Of a DNA stretch of 64,000 nt, positions 1 to 8,615 are shown in pieces. Under the pieces are notes generated by a model that saw only the letters and a program-made list of their open reading frames with translations, did no database searches and was not told the origin of the DNA. Source of the stretch: G963668605 sp963668605 (GTDB taxonomy: Bacteria > Acidobacteriota > Terriglobia > Bryobacterales > Bryobacteraceae); contig OY764903.1 in the NCBI GenBank assembly GCA_963668605.1, positions 3,658,001 to 3,722,000 of the forward strand, given 5' to 3'. Within the stretch, counting starts at the first letter, position 1, and each line of letters opens with the position of its first letter. The position numbers and the translations under genes are program-made.

Positions 1-91
1 CATGGGCGCTGTCCGCATCGTGGATTTCGCCAGGTAACGCCGGGCTTTTGGCGTAGGTGACCAACTGCTGGATGCGCTCGCGCCGTTCCAC
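1..91 (-). CDS. possible 5' end of a gene leaving the window
   Basis: An open minus-strand frame runs from a GTG at 91 to the window edge (about 30 codons, beginning VERRERIQQLVTYAKSPA). An in-frame stop lies just upstream, so GTG is the only start. It would be divergent from the sulfatase at 115. There is no strong ribosome binding site and no family is recognised. It may be chance. Confidence 0.25.
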   Translation of the reverse strand, partial: MERRERIQQLVTYAKSPALPGEIHDADSAH

Positions 92-114
92 GCTGCGATA
101 TGATCGAGGCTACT

Positions 115-1578
115 ATGACCAGAAGGCAATTCCTGGGCGCTTCTTTAGCCGCCACGCTGCCCGCTCAGACGAATCAACCCAACGTGCTTTTCGTTTCCGT
201 CGACGACATGAACGATTGGGTCGGGTGCCTGCGCGGATATCCGGGTGTGAGCACCCCGAACATCGACAGGCTGGCACAGCGCGGCGTGCTGTTTTCCAAC
301 GCGCACTGCGCTTCCCCGCTCTGCAATCCTTCGCGAACCGCCTTGTTCACGGGGCTGCGGGCGTCCACGAGCGGCATCTACAACAATGATCAGTACTGGC
401 GTCCGGCGCTGCCCGGCGTGGAGACGATTCCGGCTTACTTCAAGCGGCATGGCTATCACGTCGCGGGCGCGGGCAAAGTCCTGCATCATGTGGCCGGCTT
501 CAATCCGCCGGACCAGTGGAACGAATTCCAATTGCAGCGCTTCGACGATCCGTGGTACCGGCGCGCCGATTGGTATCCCTGGAATCAGCGCATTCCGGCG
601 CCGGCGGGCCACCCCTACAACGGCATCAAGGGCCTTCCGGGCGAGTTCGAATGGGGTGTGCTCGAGCAACCCGAGGATCAGTATGGCGATCAGAAGGCCG
701 TCGCTTTCGCCGAAGAGTTCCTGAAACGAAAGCACACGAAACCGTTCTTCCTGGCGGCGGGCATGTGGCATCCACATATCCCGCTCTACTCGCCGCAACA
801 TTACTGGGATCTGTATGCCGGCGACAAAACGCGAGTACCGGAAACCCGGAAAGACGATCTGGACGATGTTCCTGCGATGGGGCAGAAATTCGCGGCGGCG
901 CGGCGCAAAGAATTAGAGCTGATTATCAAGGAGGGCAAGTGGAAGGAATTCGTGCAGGCGTACCTGGCGGCGATCTCGTTCGCGGATGCGCTGGTGGGCA
1001 AAGTCCTCGACGCGCTGGATAAGAGCGCGTATGCCAAAAACACGATCATCGTCTTCTGGTCGGACAATGGCTGGCATCTTGGAGAGAAGCAGCACGTGCA
1101 CAAGTCCACGCTCTGGCAGCGTTCGACGCACATTCCGCTGATCGTCGCCGGACCCGGCATTAAGGCGGCCGGCGTGGCCCGCAAGCAGCCGGTCAATCTG
1201 CTGGACCTTTATCCGACCCTGGTGGAGATGTGCAAGCTGCCTCAGAATTCAAAACTGGATGGGACAAGTCTTGTGCCGCTGCTGCGCGATCCGAATACCA
1301 AGCGCGATCCAACGGTTTCGACCTATCTGCCGGGCAATCACGCGGTCATCAGCGAGCGTTGGAGGTATATCGTCTATAGCGATGGCGGCGAGGAGTTGTA
1401 CAACCGGCAAGACGATCCTGGTGAATTCACTAATCTTGCCGGCGATCCAAAACTCGCGGGAGTGAAAAGAGAATTGGCCCGCTTCGCTCCGAAGACGAGC
1501 GCGCCGCTGAAGCCTTCGGTCAACGACTATGATTTCGATTTCGCGACATACAGCTACAAACGGAAGACCGCCAAGTGA
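115..1578 (+). CDS. Tat-exported sulfatase (iduronate-2-sulfatase-like)
   Basis: This is a 487-residue type I sulfatase of the alkaline phosphatase superfamily. It is expected to hydrolyse sulfate esters on a carbohydrate after export. A twin-arginine leader (TRRQFLGAS) comes first. Next are the metal-binding Asp pair at about residues 30-31 (VSVDDMNDW) and the CNPSR signature with Cys70, the residue converted to formylglycine. A second metal site (FWSDNGWHLGEKQ) lies in the C-terminal half. The VDDMNDW and HLGEKQ segments resemble iduronate-2-sulfatases, but the substrate is inferred only. ATG 115 was chosen because GAGG lies six bases upstream and it places the RR motif at the N-terminus; an in-frame ATG at 100 is the alternative. 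A second sulfatase follows on the same strand. Confidence 0.9.
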   Translation: MTRRQFLGASLAATLPAQTNQPNVLFVSVDDMNDWVGCLRGYPGVSTPNIDRLAQRGVLFSNAHCASPLCNPSRTALFTGLRASTSGIYNNDQYWRPALPGVETIPAYFKRHGYHVAGAGKVLHHVAGFNPPDQWNEFQLQRFDDPWYRRADWYPWNQRIPAPAGHPYNGIKGLPGEFEWGVLEQPEDQYGDQKAVAFAEEFLKRKHTKPFFLAAGMWHPHIPLYSPQHYWDLYAGDKTRVPETRKDDLDDVPAMGQKFAAARRKELELIIKEGKWKEFVQAYLAAISFADALVGKVLDALDKSAYAKNTIIVFWSDNGWHLGEKQHVHKSTLWQRSTHIPLIVAGPGIKAAGVARKQPVNLLDLYPTLVEMCKLPQNSKLDGTSLVPLLRDPNTKRDPTVSTYLPGNHAVISERWRYIVYSDGGEELYNRQDDPGEFTNLAGDPKLAGVKRELARFAPKTSAPLKPSVNDYDFDFATYSYKRKTAK

Positions 1579-1686
1579 TCCCGCGCTCTGACTGTACGCG
1601 CAATGGGGTCAGCCGGCAATGGAATTCCGGGACGGCCCGGCAACTCGTGTAAACTGTCTAGGTCATCTCCACATAAAGGAAGAACA

Positions 1687-3201
1687 ATGACAAACACCAA
1701 ACGCACCCGCCGCGAAGTGCTCGGCATGCTCGCTCTCGGAGCCGCCGCAAGATCCGCCACTCCGGAGCGCCCCAACATACTCTTCATCTACACCGACGAC
1801 CACTCCTACCGCACGATTTCCGCCTACCCGGAAGCCTACCCCTGGGTGCGCACTCCCAACATCGACAACCTCGCCAAACAAGGCGTCCGCTTCACAGCCG
1901 CCTATAACGGCGCATGGTGCATGCCCTCCCGCTCCACCATGCTCACCGGCCATCACCAGCACGCCATCGAATCCATGCGCATGCAGGGCACTTACCCCGA
2001 TTCCACCTACGACCCTGCCAAGTGCCCCTTCTGGCCAAAACACTTCCGCGCCAACGGCTACTTCACCGCTCAAATCGGCAAATGGCACACCGGCCAGGAC
2101 ACCGGCTACGGCCGCGACTGGGATTTCCAGCTCGTCTGGAACCGCCCCAAATACCCCGAGACCAGCACCCACTACTACTACGATCAACCCGTCACCTTTC
2201 ATGGCGGCAAGACCGAGATCATCAAGCGCTACTCCACAGACCAGTACACCGATTGGGCCGTCGATCTGATCAAGGGAGGCGGCCGCCCCAAGGACAAGCC
2301 ATGGTATCTCTGGCTCTGCTTCGGAGCCGTCCACGGCCCCTACACCCCAGCCGAACGCCACAAAGATGAGCTCAAAGGAATAGACTTCGAGACACCCAAG
2401 GACATCTTCCCCCCGCGTCCCGGCAAACCCGATTGGGCCCAGAAAATCGATCACTGGGAAAAAGGACCCGACGGTACACCCATGTCCAAAGGCCGCTCTC
2501 TCACCTCCTGGGTCCGCCAATATCACCAGGGCGTCTTTGCCATTGATGAGGCCGTCCAGCGCCTTATGCAATCACTCGAAGAGACCGGCCAGCGCAAGAA
2601 CACCCTCGTCATCTTCACCTCCGATCAAGGACTCGCCTTCGGCCAACACGGCTTCCTTGGCACCAAGATCGCAGCTTACGACGCCAACATCCGCTCCCCG
2701 CTTATCTTCTCCATGCCGGGCCGCATTCCCGAAGGCAAAGTTTGTGACACACCCGTCGCCGGCGTCAGCCTCCCGCCCACCATCTACTCATTCGCCGGCA
2801 TCAAGCCACCGTGGGAAATGCACGGCCATGACCTCTCCCCGCTCATCAAGGATTCCAGCGCCAACTGGCCCCATGCCTGCATGATGGTCGCGACAGGCCA
2901 GACCTACGGCTCCGACACCAACAACATCCCCAAAGGCCAAAAGGCCCTCCATGCTGGTGTTCCCTGGTACGTCATGCTTCGCGACAAGCGCTACAAATAC
3001 GTCCGCCCGCTGATCACCGATCTCGAGGAACTCTACGACCTCCAGACCGATCCCGACGAACTCAACAACCTCGCTATCAAACCCGAACACCAGGCCCGGC
3101 TCAAACACTTCCGCGCCGCCGCCATCGCCGAACTCAGACGCACCAAAGCCGGCTTCGTCGACAAAATGCCGCCCGTCCGCGATCCATTGGCCAAGGCCTG
3201 A
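1687..3201 (+). CDS. Tat-exported sulfatase
   Basis: A 504-residue sulfatase. The leader carries RR (TRREVLG), the metal-binding DD is at about 37-38 (IYTDDHS), and the CMPSR signature has Cys78 as the predicted formylglycine site. A C-terminal metal segment (FTSDQGLAFGQHG) completes the active site. ATG 1687 is preceded by AAGGAAGA; a longer frame back to 1603 is not supported. The gene lies 108 bases after the preceding sulfatase and ends 11 bases before a convergent third one. Its synonymous codons look unlike its neighbours: it leans heavily on C-ending GCC, CTC, CCC and ATC, while the adjacent genes use many GCG, CTG and CCG. That may indicate separate origin. The substrate is unknown. 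Confidence 0.9.
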   Translation: MTNTKRTRREVLGMLALGAAARSATPERPNILFIYTDDHSYRTISAYPEAYPWVRTPNIDNLAKQGVRFTAAYNGAWCMPSRSTMLTGHHQHAIESMRMQGTYPDSTYDPAKCPFWPKHFRANGYFTAQIGKWHTGQDTGYGRDWDFQLVWNRPKYPETSTHYYYDQPVTFHGGKTEIIKRYSTDQYTDWAVDLIKGGGRPKDKPWYLWLCFGAVHGPYTPAERHKDELKGIDFETPKDIFPPRPGKPDWAQKIDHWEKGPDGTPMSKGRSLTSWVRQYHQGVFAIDEAVQRLMQSLEETGQRKNTLVIFTSDQGLAFGQHGFLGTKIAAYDANIRSPLIFSMPGRIPEGKVCDTPVAGVSLPPTIYSFAGIKPPWEMHGHDLSPLIKDSSANWPHACMMVATGQTYGSDTNNIPKGQKALHAGVPWYVMLRDKRYKYVRPLITDLEELYDLQTDPDELNNLAIKPEHQARLKHFRAAAIAELRRTKAGFVDKMPPVRDPLAKA

Positions 3202-3212
3202 GGAACTGGTCG

Positions 3213-4496
3213 TCAACCAGCCTTCTTTTTCTTGCGGGCCGGTGTTGGTTCACCGGCCTCGGGCGGAGGCGCTGGCAGTTTCTCCAGGATGGCTGCGAAG
3301 CGGCTGCGCGCGGCTGCCACCTCGGGATCAGTGGACTTGGACACGTCGCGATAGCCGCTGCCATCGCGGCTTTCCCCGCAGTCGTAGAATTTGCCGTCGC
3401 CCTCGAGCAGCCAGCGCTTGTCGCGCAGCATCCGCTCGTATGCGAGATAACTGAAAATCCACTCGCGCGGCTTCCCGCGCTTACCCTGCAGCTCCCACGC
3501 AAAGCTGTGGCCGTCGATGGGGACGCTGGGCAACGGTGCTCCCGCCAGTTCGGCGATAGTGGGAAGCACGTCGGAGCAATCGATCAATTCGCGACTGACA
3601 TGGCCTTTGCGGATGCCCGGTCCGCTCACGATCATGGGCACGCGCACCCCGCGTTCGGTTACGCTCCCCTTGCCGTCCTGGCCGGTTCCGTTGTCGCCCA
3701 TGAAGAGCACGACGGTGTTGTCGCGCAGCCCCAGATCGTCGAGCCCGCGCAGTAGCTTGCCCATCTCCTTGTCCATGTACGCGACACAAGGCTCCAGGCC
3801 GCCTTTTCCGTTTGAATCCGGGGTCGCTTCCCAGGGCTCATGGATCAGCACCATGGAGTGGTAGGCGAGGAATGGCTCGTTGCGGTGGCGCTTCATAAAA
3901 TTCAGCGTCCAATCGCTAAACAGATCCGGGCCGTAGTCTTTGGGCTTGGTGGGAACGTACTTGCCGTTCTCGATGATGGCGGGGTGCCAATAGCGCTGAC
4001 GCGGATCATGATTCGGCGAGCCCTCGGGGAGACCGCCCTGGTTCCAGGCCCAGGAGAAGTAGTCGTCGAAACCGTTGTCGTGGATCATCGTCGGATGCTT
4101 CGTGATGAGCCCGAGTTGCCACTTGCCCGATAATCCGGTCTTGTAACCGCGCGTCTTCACCACATCGCCGAAGGTGATTTCGTCGGCCTCGATGCGCTCC
4201 TTGCGGGTGGTGACGCGGCCGATAAAGTTGTACCAGCCGGTGCGCTGCGGGTAACGGCCGGTCATGAAGGAAACGCGCGTCGGCGAGCACAGCGGAGTGG
4301 CGTAACAGGTTTCAAAACGCACTCCCTGGGCAGCCATGCGGTCGAGATTGGGCGTACGCATAGTGCGGTTGCCGTAGCAGCCGACAGTTGAGGCGCCGAG
4401 GTCATCGGCGAGAACTATGAGGAAATTCAGCGGGCGCTTCTGCCCTTGCGCCAGCGGCGCGGCGATGGTTGCGAGAAAGTTTCTGCGGGATAGCAT
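3213..4496 (-). CDS. Tat-exported sulfatase (arylsulfatase A-like)
   Basis: A 427-residue sulfatase. The leader has RR (LSRRNFLAT), followed by the metal-binding DD at about 31-32 (VLADDLGAS). The CSPTR signature has Cys70; Thr replaces the usual Ser, which the C-x-P-S/T-R family pattern allows. The distal metal segment is FMGDNGTGQ. The C-terminus is lysine-rich (ARKKKKAG). It converges on the sulfatase ending at 3201 with 11 bases between the stops. Upstream lies the remnant region starting near 4516, so it has no intact partner on that side. Class is clear; substrate is not. Confidence 0.9.
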   Translation of the reverse strand: MLSRRNFLATIAAPLAQGQKRPLNFLIVLADDLGASTVGCYGNRTMRTPNLDRMAAQGVRFETCYATPLCSPTRVSFMTGRYPQRTGWYNFIGRVTTRKERIEADEITFGDVVKTRGYKTGLSGKWQLGLITKHPTMIHDNGFDDYFSWAWNQGGLPEGSPNHDPRQRYWHPAIIENGKYVPTKPKDYGPDLFSDWTLNFMKRHRNEPFLAYHSMVLIHEPWEATPDSNGKGGLEPCVAYMDKEMGKLLRGLDDLGLRDNTVVLFMGDNGTGQDGKGSVTERGVRVPMIVSGPGIRKGHVSRELIDCSDVLPTIAELAGAPLPSVPIDGHSFAWELQGKRGKPREWIFSYLAYERMLRDKRWLLEGDGKFYDCGESRDGSGYRDVSKSTDPEVAAARSRFAAILEKLPAPPPEAGEPTPARKKKKAG

Positions 4497-4515
4497 TCCA
4501 AATCATGTTACTTCA

Positions 4516-4689
4516 TCAGAAGATGATTCGAAGTCCCGCGAAGATGCTGCGTTCGCCTTCGCCGGTCTGAGTGGCGGACACGCGGCCGAATAAGGTACTG
4601 GTCGGCGACACATTGGGCGGGTTGAAATGCGGGTGATTGGCCGCGCCTTCGGCATCGGCGCGCAGTTGCACGCGCAGCCTCCGGTCGCT
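4516..4689 (-). pseudogene. 3'-terminal remnant of a TonB-dependent receptor gene
   Basis: About 57 codons reading into a stop at 4516 look like the last beta-strands of Acidobacteria-type TonB-dependent (carboxypeptidase-regulatory-like) receptors. Visible are an NHPHFNPPN turn, FGRVSATQTGEGERS and the terminal pattern AGLRIIF with a final Phe. A full receptor is usually about 1,000 residues, so more than 90% of the gene is missing. Homology ends abruptly where plus-strand phosphoketolase-like sequence begins near 4693. It is inferred to be the stub left by a deletion or rearrangement. Confidence 0.7.
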
Positions 4690-4692
4690 TCC

Positions 4693-5015
4693 GCGGATAT
4701 CAAACACATGCTGTTGGGGCACTGGGGCACCACCCCCGGGCAGAATTTCATTTACGTGCACTTGAACCGGGTCATCAAGGAACACGACCTTGACATGATC
4801 TACGTTTCCGGCTCCGGGCACGGCGGCCCGGCCGTTGTAGGCAATACTTATCTCGAGGGCACAAACAGCGAGATCTATCCCGATATCAGCCAGGACGAGG
4901 CTGGACTTTGAAAGCTCTTTACTCAGTTTTCGTTTCCCGGAGGAATTCCAAATCACGCATCGCCGGAGTGCCCGGGCTCGATCCACGAGGGCGGCGAGTT
5001 GGGCTATTCGCTTAG
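4693..5015 (+). pseudogene. phosphoketolase gene fragment with in-frame stop
   Basis: Plus-strand frame 1 encodes an internal piece of xylulose-5-phosphate/fructose-6-phosphate phosphoketolase. The conserved segments appear in the order HWGTTPGQNFIYVHLNRVI, GHGGPAVVGNTYLEGT, YPDISQDEAG, QFSFPGGIP and GSIHEGGELGYSLS. An in-frame TGA at 4909-4911 interrupts it (AGL-stop-KLF), consistent with CGA-to-TGA decay. The motif GSGHGGP replaces the usual GPGHGGP. The fragment covers roughly 105 of about 790 residues. It starts at the junction with the receptor remnant and stops exactly at the left inverted repeat of the IS element at 5016. No start, ribosome site or C-terminal part is present, so it cannot be functional. 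Confidence 0.85.
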
Positions 5016-5033
5016 CCTGAATTCCGAAGTTGA
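5016..5033 (+). repeat. left terminal inverted repeat of the IS1380-family element
   Basis: CCTGAATTCCGAAGTTGA matches the complement of the right end with one mismatch (T/A at the seventh base). The preceding bases TTAG are candidate target-site sequence. Confidence 0.85.
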
Positions 5034-5080
5034 AGCTTCTCGCACGTCAGTTTGATATCGTTCTTGGCCGCTTCTGCTGG

Positions 5081-6174
5081 TCAGATTTGAAGCACCGGAT
5101 CCAACTTCGGCGAAATTGGCAATTCACAGGCCAAGCCGCTTTCCAGCAACGGGATCCTTGTTTTCAACGCGCCCCAACTCTTTGACAGATGGATAACTGC
5201 GCGACGGCCGGCGCGGCCGAGAATTGCGCCGCAGGTGAGAACCTGTGTGCGAATCGTGGCCGGCTCCCGATAGCCTGGGAGACCCGCCGCCCGCTGAAGT
5301 TCGGCGAGGAGATTGAACAGCAGCAACACGGAGCGAAAAGCGGCCTCCGTAGCGAAGAACTGTTTCAGACAGAAGCCGTGCGCCCCCAAATCAGGCTTCA
5401 ACCCGGCGATGCGGTTTTCCATGTCGGCGCGCCGGTTGTAGTCGCGCCAGATCTCCGCCGGCCCGTCGCTACAACTGGTGACGAAGATGTGGAATGCATA
5501 GCCGGGCACGTCGATCAGTTTGCGTCCCAGACTGGCGCGAGTCTCACGGATTTCTTCGCGAATCACCACGAAGCGCCTTTCCACACTCCAACCGTATAGC
5601 TTGAGGCGGAACTCGCCGGCACATAGTGTTCGTCCAACACGCTCCAGGTCTCCACTTGTTGCGCGGCGCGCTTCACCCACAAGGTGTAGCCCTCAGGCCG
5701 CAGCGGGAGCCGTTGCATCTGCCACTTGGTCATCGGTTCGAAGAAGCGTTGGATCTCGCCCATGCCAAACTGGCGAAACAGATTGCCGATCGTGCCGTCG
5801 GTGGGAAAACGTTTCATACCCAGTAGCGCATCCAGCGCCTGGTCGCCGCGCAGCAGAGCTGCGTGAGCGAAGCGCTTGGCGCCTACCAGCACGGTCATCA
5901 GGAACGCCATCCACGTGGCCGCTGGCTCAATGTAATTTGGCGAATGCCACTGGATGGGTAAGTGACGCCGAACCTGTTCCACCAGACCGATCCTCTGCAA
6001 ATACACGATGAAAACCGCGACCCGGCCAAAAGGGGTCACCGCTCGTTGGGTCTCACGCAGAATCATCCGCTCGCCAGAGAGCAGAGCAGTGATTTCCCGC
6101 GGAACCGATTTGTCCGAGGTGTTTGCCTCTATCCCTCTTTTGTCGCAAGTTTTTACGCGCCGTGGACAGATCAA
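5081..6174 (-). pseudogene. IS1380-family transposase, internal deletion plus frameshift
   Basis: The N-terminal half reads in the frame starting at 6174 and has the family segments ALLRGDQALDALLGMKRFP, GTIGNLFRQFGM and MQRLPLRPEGYTL. It then jumps directly to WVKRAAQQVETWSVLDEHYV. Compared with family members as I know them, about 115 residues carrying the first two catalytic aspartates are missing. Near 5620 the frame shifts. The C-terminal half (AGEFRLKLYGW, NRRADMENRIAGLK, FCLKQFFATEAAFR) continues in the frame ending at 5081 and keeps the region of the third acidic residue. Two lesions and loss of catalytic residues make it non-functional. Confidence 0.88.
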
Positions 6175-6188
6175 CTTCGGATTTCAGG
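6171..6188 (-). repeat. right terminal inverted repeat of the IS1380-family element
   Basis: The complement reads CCTGAAATCCGAAGTTGA, pairing with 5016-5033 at 17 of 18 bases. TTAA follows on the outside. Confidence 0.85.
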
Positions 6189-6271
6189 TTAAATGTGCGC
6201 CCGGCATCCCTGCAAACCGAGCTGTGGCAAATCCTGCATTTTGAATGAGATCGAATATTTGGACATAACGG

Positions 6272-6457
6272 GATGCATCCCTGTTTAAGCGGGTGAGAAT
6301 CACCGAACGCGTCTTCCTACGGTTCAATGCCGATTTCTTTAACGTTCTGAACAACCCGGGAATGACGCAGCCGAGTTCGGCGAGCGGCATCGTGAGCCTG
6401 CGGAACTCGGCCAATGCGGCGCGGCAGCTTCAGCTCACGCTGCGACTGATGTGGTAG
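6272..6457 (+). pseudogene. 3'-terminal remnant of a second TonB-dependent receptor gene
   Basis: About 61 codons end at TAG 6455-6457. They read as the last beta-strands of an Acidobacteria-type TonB-dependent receptor: DASLFKRVRITERVFLRF, NADFFNVLNNPGM and the terminal QLTLRLMW with a final aromatic residue. Upstream the frame is closed by a stop (6266-6268) and no further receptor homology is visible. It differs in sequence and orientation from the remnant at 4516-4689, so the two derive from different genes. It lies just beyond the IS1380 element and 58 bases before the stop of the convergent beta-helix gene. Confidence 0.72.
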
Positions 6458-6515
6458 ATGGATTGCGTGAGGTGTACTTTCCGTGGGGGCCTCGCGGCGC
6501 CGCTATTTCCGCGAA

Positions 6516-8615
6516 TCAGTGACGGTTTCGCTTGTACAGCGTAAAGAACTCCGTGGCCGGCGTACGCACAACTTTGCCGGAGGGCATGATGTCCTCAACT
6601 CCGAACCACAGCTTGGGATCTGCGCCAGCGGACCAAAACTGATAGCTGAAGTTGGCCAGGAGAAAATCGGAGCACCCTTCGAGCCGGTACAGCGGGTGGC
6701 CTGCGGGCGCGCTCGCATTGCCCCCGTGTCCGAAGAACTGGAAATCCGATGAATTGCGGATCAGCACAGGCGTCAAATCGCGCGGGCCGCCGGCGCCCAA
6801 GGTCTCGGATTTCACGGCATAGACTCTCAGTTTTCGGACATCGTCGAACTCCACCATGAAATCGGCATTGCTATGTTCCGGATTCAGCATGTAAAAAGAG
6901 AGCGGCTGGCGGATGCCGCGTGCCAGTACGAAACGATGCTCCTTCGTTTGCGGAAACTTTTCGTGCATGAGCGCGTTGTACCAGCGGCCTCCGCCGTTCC
7001 CGTCGATCAGGATCACTGGATGCGACGCGGGTGGCGCGCCTTTAGTCCACGGTGAGCCTTTCGTGCGAACGTCGCGAACCATCGAGTTTCGTCCGGCCTG
7101 CCAGTGGATGGCGTAGGCTCCCGCTGTGCGGGACCACAGTTGAAAGAACGCTGCCATCGTCGTCGCTTCGGAGTCGTTCGGCGAAACCAGCATTGGACTC
7201 GGCTTCGCCGGATCAGAGAACACCGGGGCGTCCGGCAACGGCTCGATCTTGGAATGCACACCGATGCCGAAGAGCCGGCTGTTGGAGCGCAGCCGCAGCG
7301 GACGCGAGATCCGGAAATGCCCCTTGGGCACGAAGACGTCCCGGTGCTCGTCGATCGCGCGCTGGAAAGCGGCGGTATCGTCATGGACGCCGTCACCCTT
7401 TGCCGAATACGGCGGACGCATCACGTTGGCCACCCCTGGGTCTTCCCACGATGGCAATCTCTCGCGCCATGCATGCGCCTGCCGGAAATCTTCGGGCGGA
7501 GACTGCCCACTCCGAGCTGCAACGAGAGGCTTACTCTGCCGGACGCCATCCACCAGGATCGGATAGGCGGCCGACGGCGCCGCCGCATATTCCGCGACAT
7601 GCATCCATCCCTTGCCGGTTCCTTCGAGAACCTGGGCGTTGTCCAGTTTTGCGATTTGAGGAGCGTTCTCGACGTAGAGGTTCTTGAGATAGACCGGACG
7701 GTCGCCCGTAATCACCGGTCCGGCGCCTTTATAGCGGATTACCGAATCGACTACGTTCAGCGCGCCGTTGGAAACGGTCGAGCCGCCTGACACATGAATG
7801 CCTGGACCTTCAATCGACGCGCCGACCAGCGTCAGAGGCCCACGGGTGGCGGACAGGATCGACTTTTCCGTCTGCCCGATGAGCGTCACATAGCTGATCA
7901 CGGGCGCAGGCTGCGCCCCGGCGAAGCTCTTCAGCAGGCCAAGCCCGGCCAGATAAAGTCCATACCGGCCGCCATGGACGCTGAGATGAGACATGCTGCC
8001 GCCGGAGCCGCTCGCGCCGCGAAAACCCGCAAAGGCGCCGTCGGCCTGCACATGTACGTCCTCGGCCACGGATAACTGTGCTCCCTGGTGATCGACGCCG
8101 ATGGCGCCCGGGTTGCCTCGCCCCAAGTTGACGTCCAGGCTGATGAGCATCTGACTGAAAGAGATGTTGGGGTTGTCCGGCTTCGAGTCCGGGAGAAACG
8201 AGATGAAATAGATGACGGGCTTCGGATTTGCGGGATCGCCGAAACCGGGCGCGCCGTCAGCGAGAACGATCCTGGCCCTGCCCTGGCTCGTGCTTCCCCA
8301 AAGGATACACGGGTAATCGTCGCGGCGGCCGAAGAGCGGATTCTCTCTTTTGTCCCGATTCTGTTGGTTAGCAATGATGCTGTCAGAAACAAGGTAGGAA
8401 CCCACGGGAAAGAAGGCGATCATACGCTGATCGCGCGCCTGATCCACGGCCCTCTGGATGGCCTTCGTTGAATCGCGCCGCCCGGTGAGATCAGCCGAGA
8501 AGGGGGCCTTGGTCACGTCAATTATGCCATAGCTCAATGGGTCCAAACCTTGCGATGCCGAAATACTCGCAACAAAGATCGTGATCGGCGCCAATCGAAA
8601 AAGTAGGCTATTCAT
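6516..8615 (-). CDS. secreted double parallel beta-helix protein (pectate-lyase superfamily/GH55-like)
   Basis: A 699-residue protein with an N-terminal signal sequence (LLFRLAPITIFVASISASQG). It contains two copies of the pectate-lyase-superfamily opening. The first is around residues 25-75 (DSTKAIQRAVDQARDQRMIAF, then PVGSYLVS). The second is around 400-455 (GDGVHDDTAAFQRAIDEHRD, then VFVPKGHFRIS). Each is followed by Asn/Gly-rich beta-helix sequence. This duplicated arrangement resembles GH55 exo-1,3-glucanases and related lyases. I could not identify catalytic residues, so the activity (glycosidase, lyase or epimerase) is unassigned. It reads away from a sulfatase at 8962 and probably belongs with the surrounding glycan-degrading genes. 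ATG 8615 is chosen because it begins the signal peptide. Confidence 0.78.
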   Translation of the reverse strand: MNSLLFRLAPITIFVASISASQGLDPLSYGIIDVTKAPFSADLTGRRDSTKAIQRAVDQARDQRMIAFFPVGSYLVSDSIIANQQNRDKRENPLFGRRDDYPCILWGSTSQGRARIVLADGAPGFGDPANPKPVIYFISFLPDSKPDNPNISFSQMLISLDVNLGRGNPGAIGVDHQGAQLSVAEDVHVQADGAFAGFRGASGSGGSMSHLSVHGGRYGLYLAGLGLLKSFAGAQPAPVISYVTLIGQTEKSILSATRGPLTLVGASIEGPGIHVSGGSTVSNGALNVVDSVIRYKGAGPVITGDRPVYLKNLYVENAPQIAKLDNAQVLEGTGKGWMHVAEYAAAPSAAYPILVDGVRQSKPLVAARSGQSPPEDFRQAHAWRERLPSWEDPGVANVMRPPYSAKGDGVHDDTAAFQRAIDEHRDVFVPKGHFRISRPLRLRSNSRLFGIGVHSKIEPLPDAPVFSDPAKPSPMLVSPNDSEATTMAAFFQLWSRTAGAYAIHWQAGRNSMVRDVRTKGSPWTKGAPPASHPVILIDGNGGGRWYNALMHEKFPQTKEHRFVLARGIRQPLSFYMLNPEHSNADFMVEFDDVRKLRVYAVKSETLGAGGPRDLTPVLIRNSSDFQFFGHGGNASAPAGHPLYRLEGCSDFLLANFSYQFWSAGADPKLWFGVEDIMPSGKVVRTPATEFFTLYKRNRH

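Larger units (their letters stand above)
5016..6188 (-). mobile_element. deleted IS1380-family element with intact ends
   Basis: The element spans 1,173 bases. It is bounded by inverted repeats matching at 17 of 18 positions: CCTGAATTCCGAAGTTGA at 5016-5033 and CCTGAAATCCGAAGTTGA as the complement of 6171-6188. The flanking tetranucleotides are TTAG on the left and TTAA on the right, so a possible 4-bp target duplication matches at 3 of 4 bases. The interior holds a broken transposase. The length is well short of the roughly 1.6-1.7 kb usual for the family, which agrees with the internal deletion seen in the gene. Because both ends are intact, the element could in principle be mobilised in trans. 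Confidence 0.85.

Noticed and set aside
1663..2571. 302-codon minus-strand frame opposite the second sulfatase
   Set aside because: Gly/Val/Ala-rich shadow caused by the C-ending codons of the sulfatase gene.
5012..6192. exact target-site duplication for the IS1380 element
   Set aside because: TTAG and TTAA differ at one base, so a duplication is possible but not shown.
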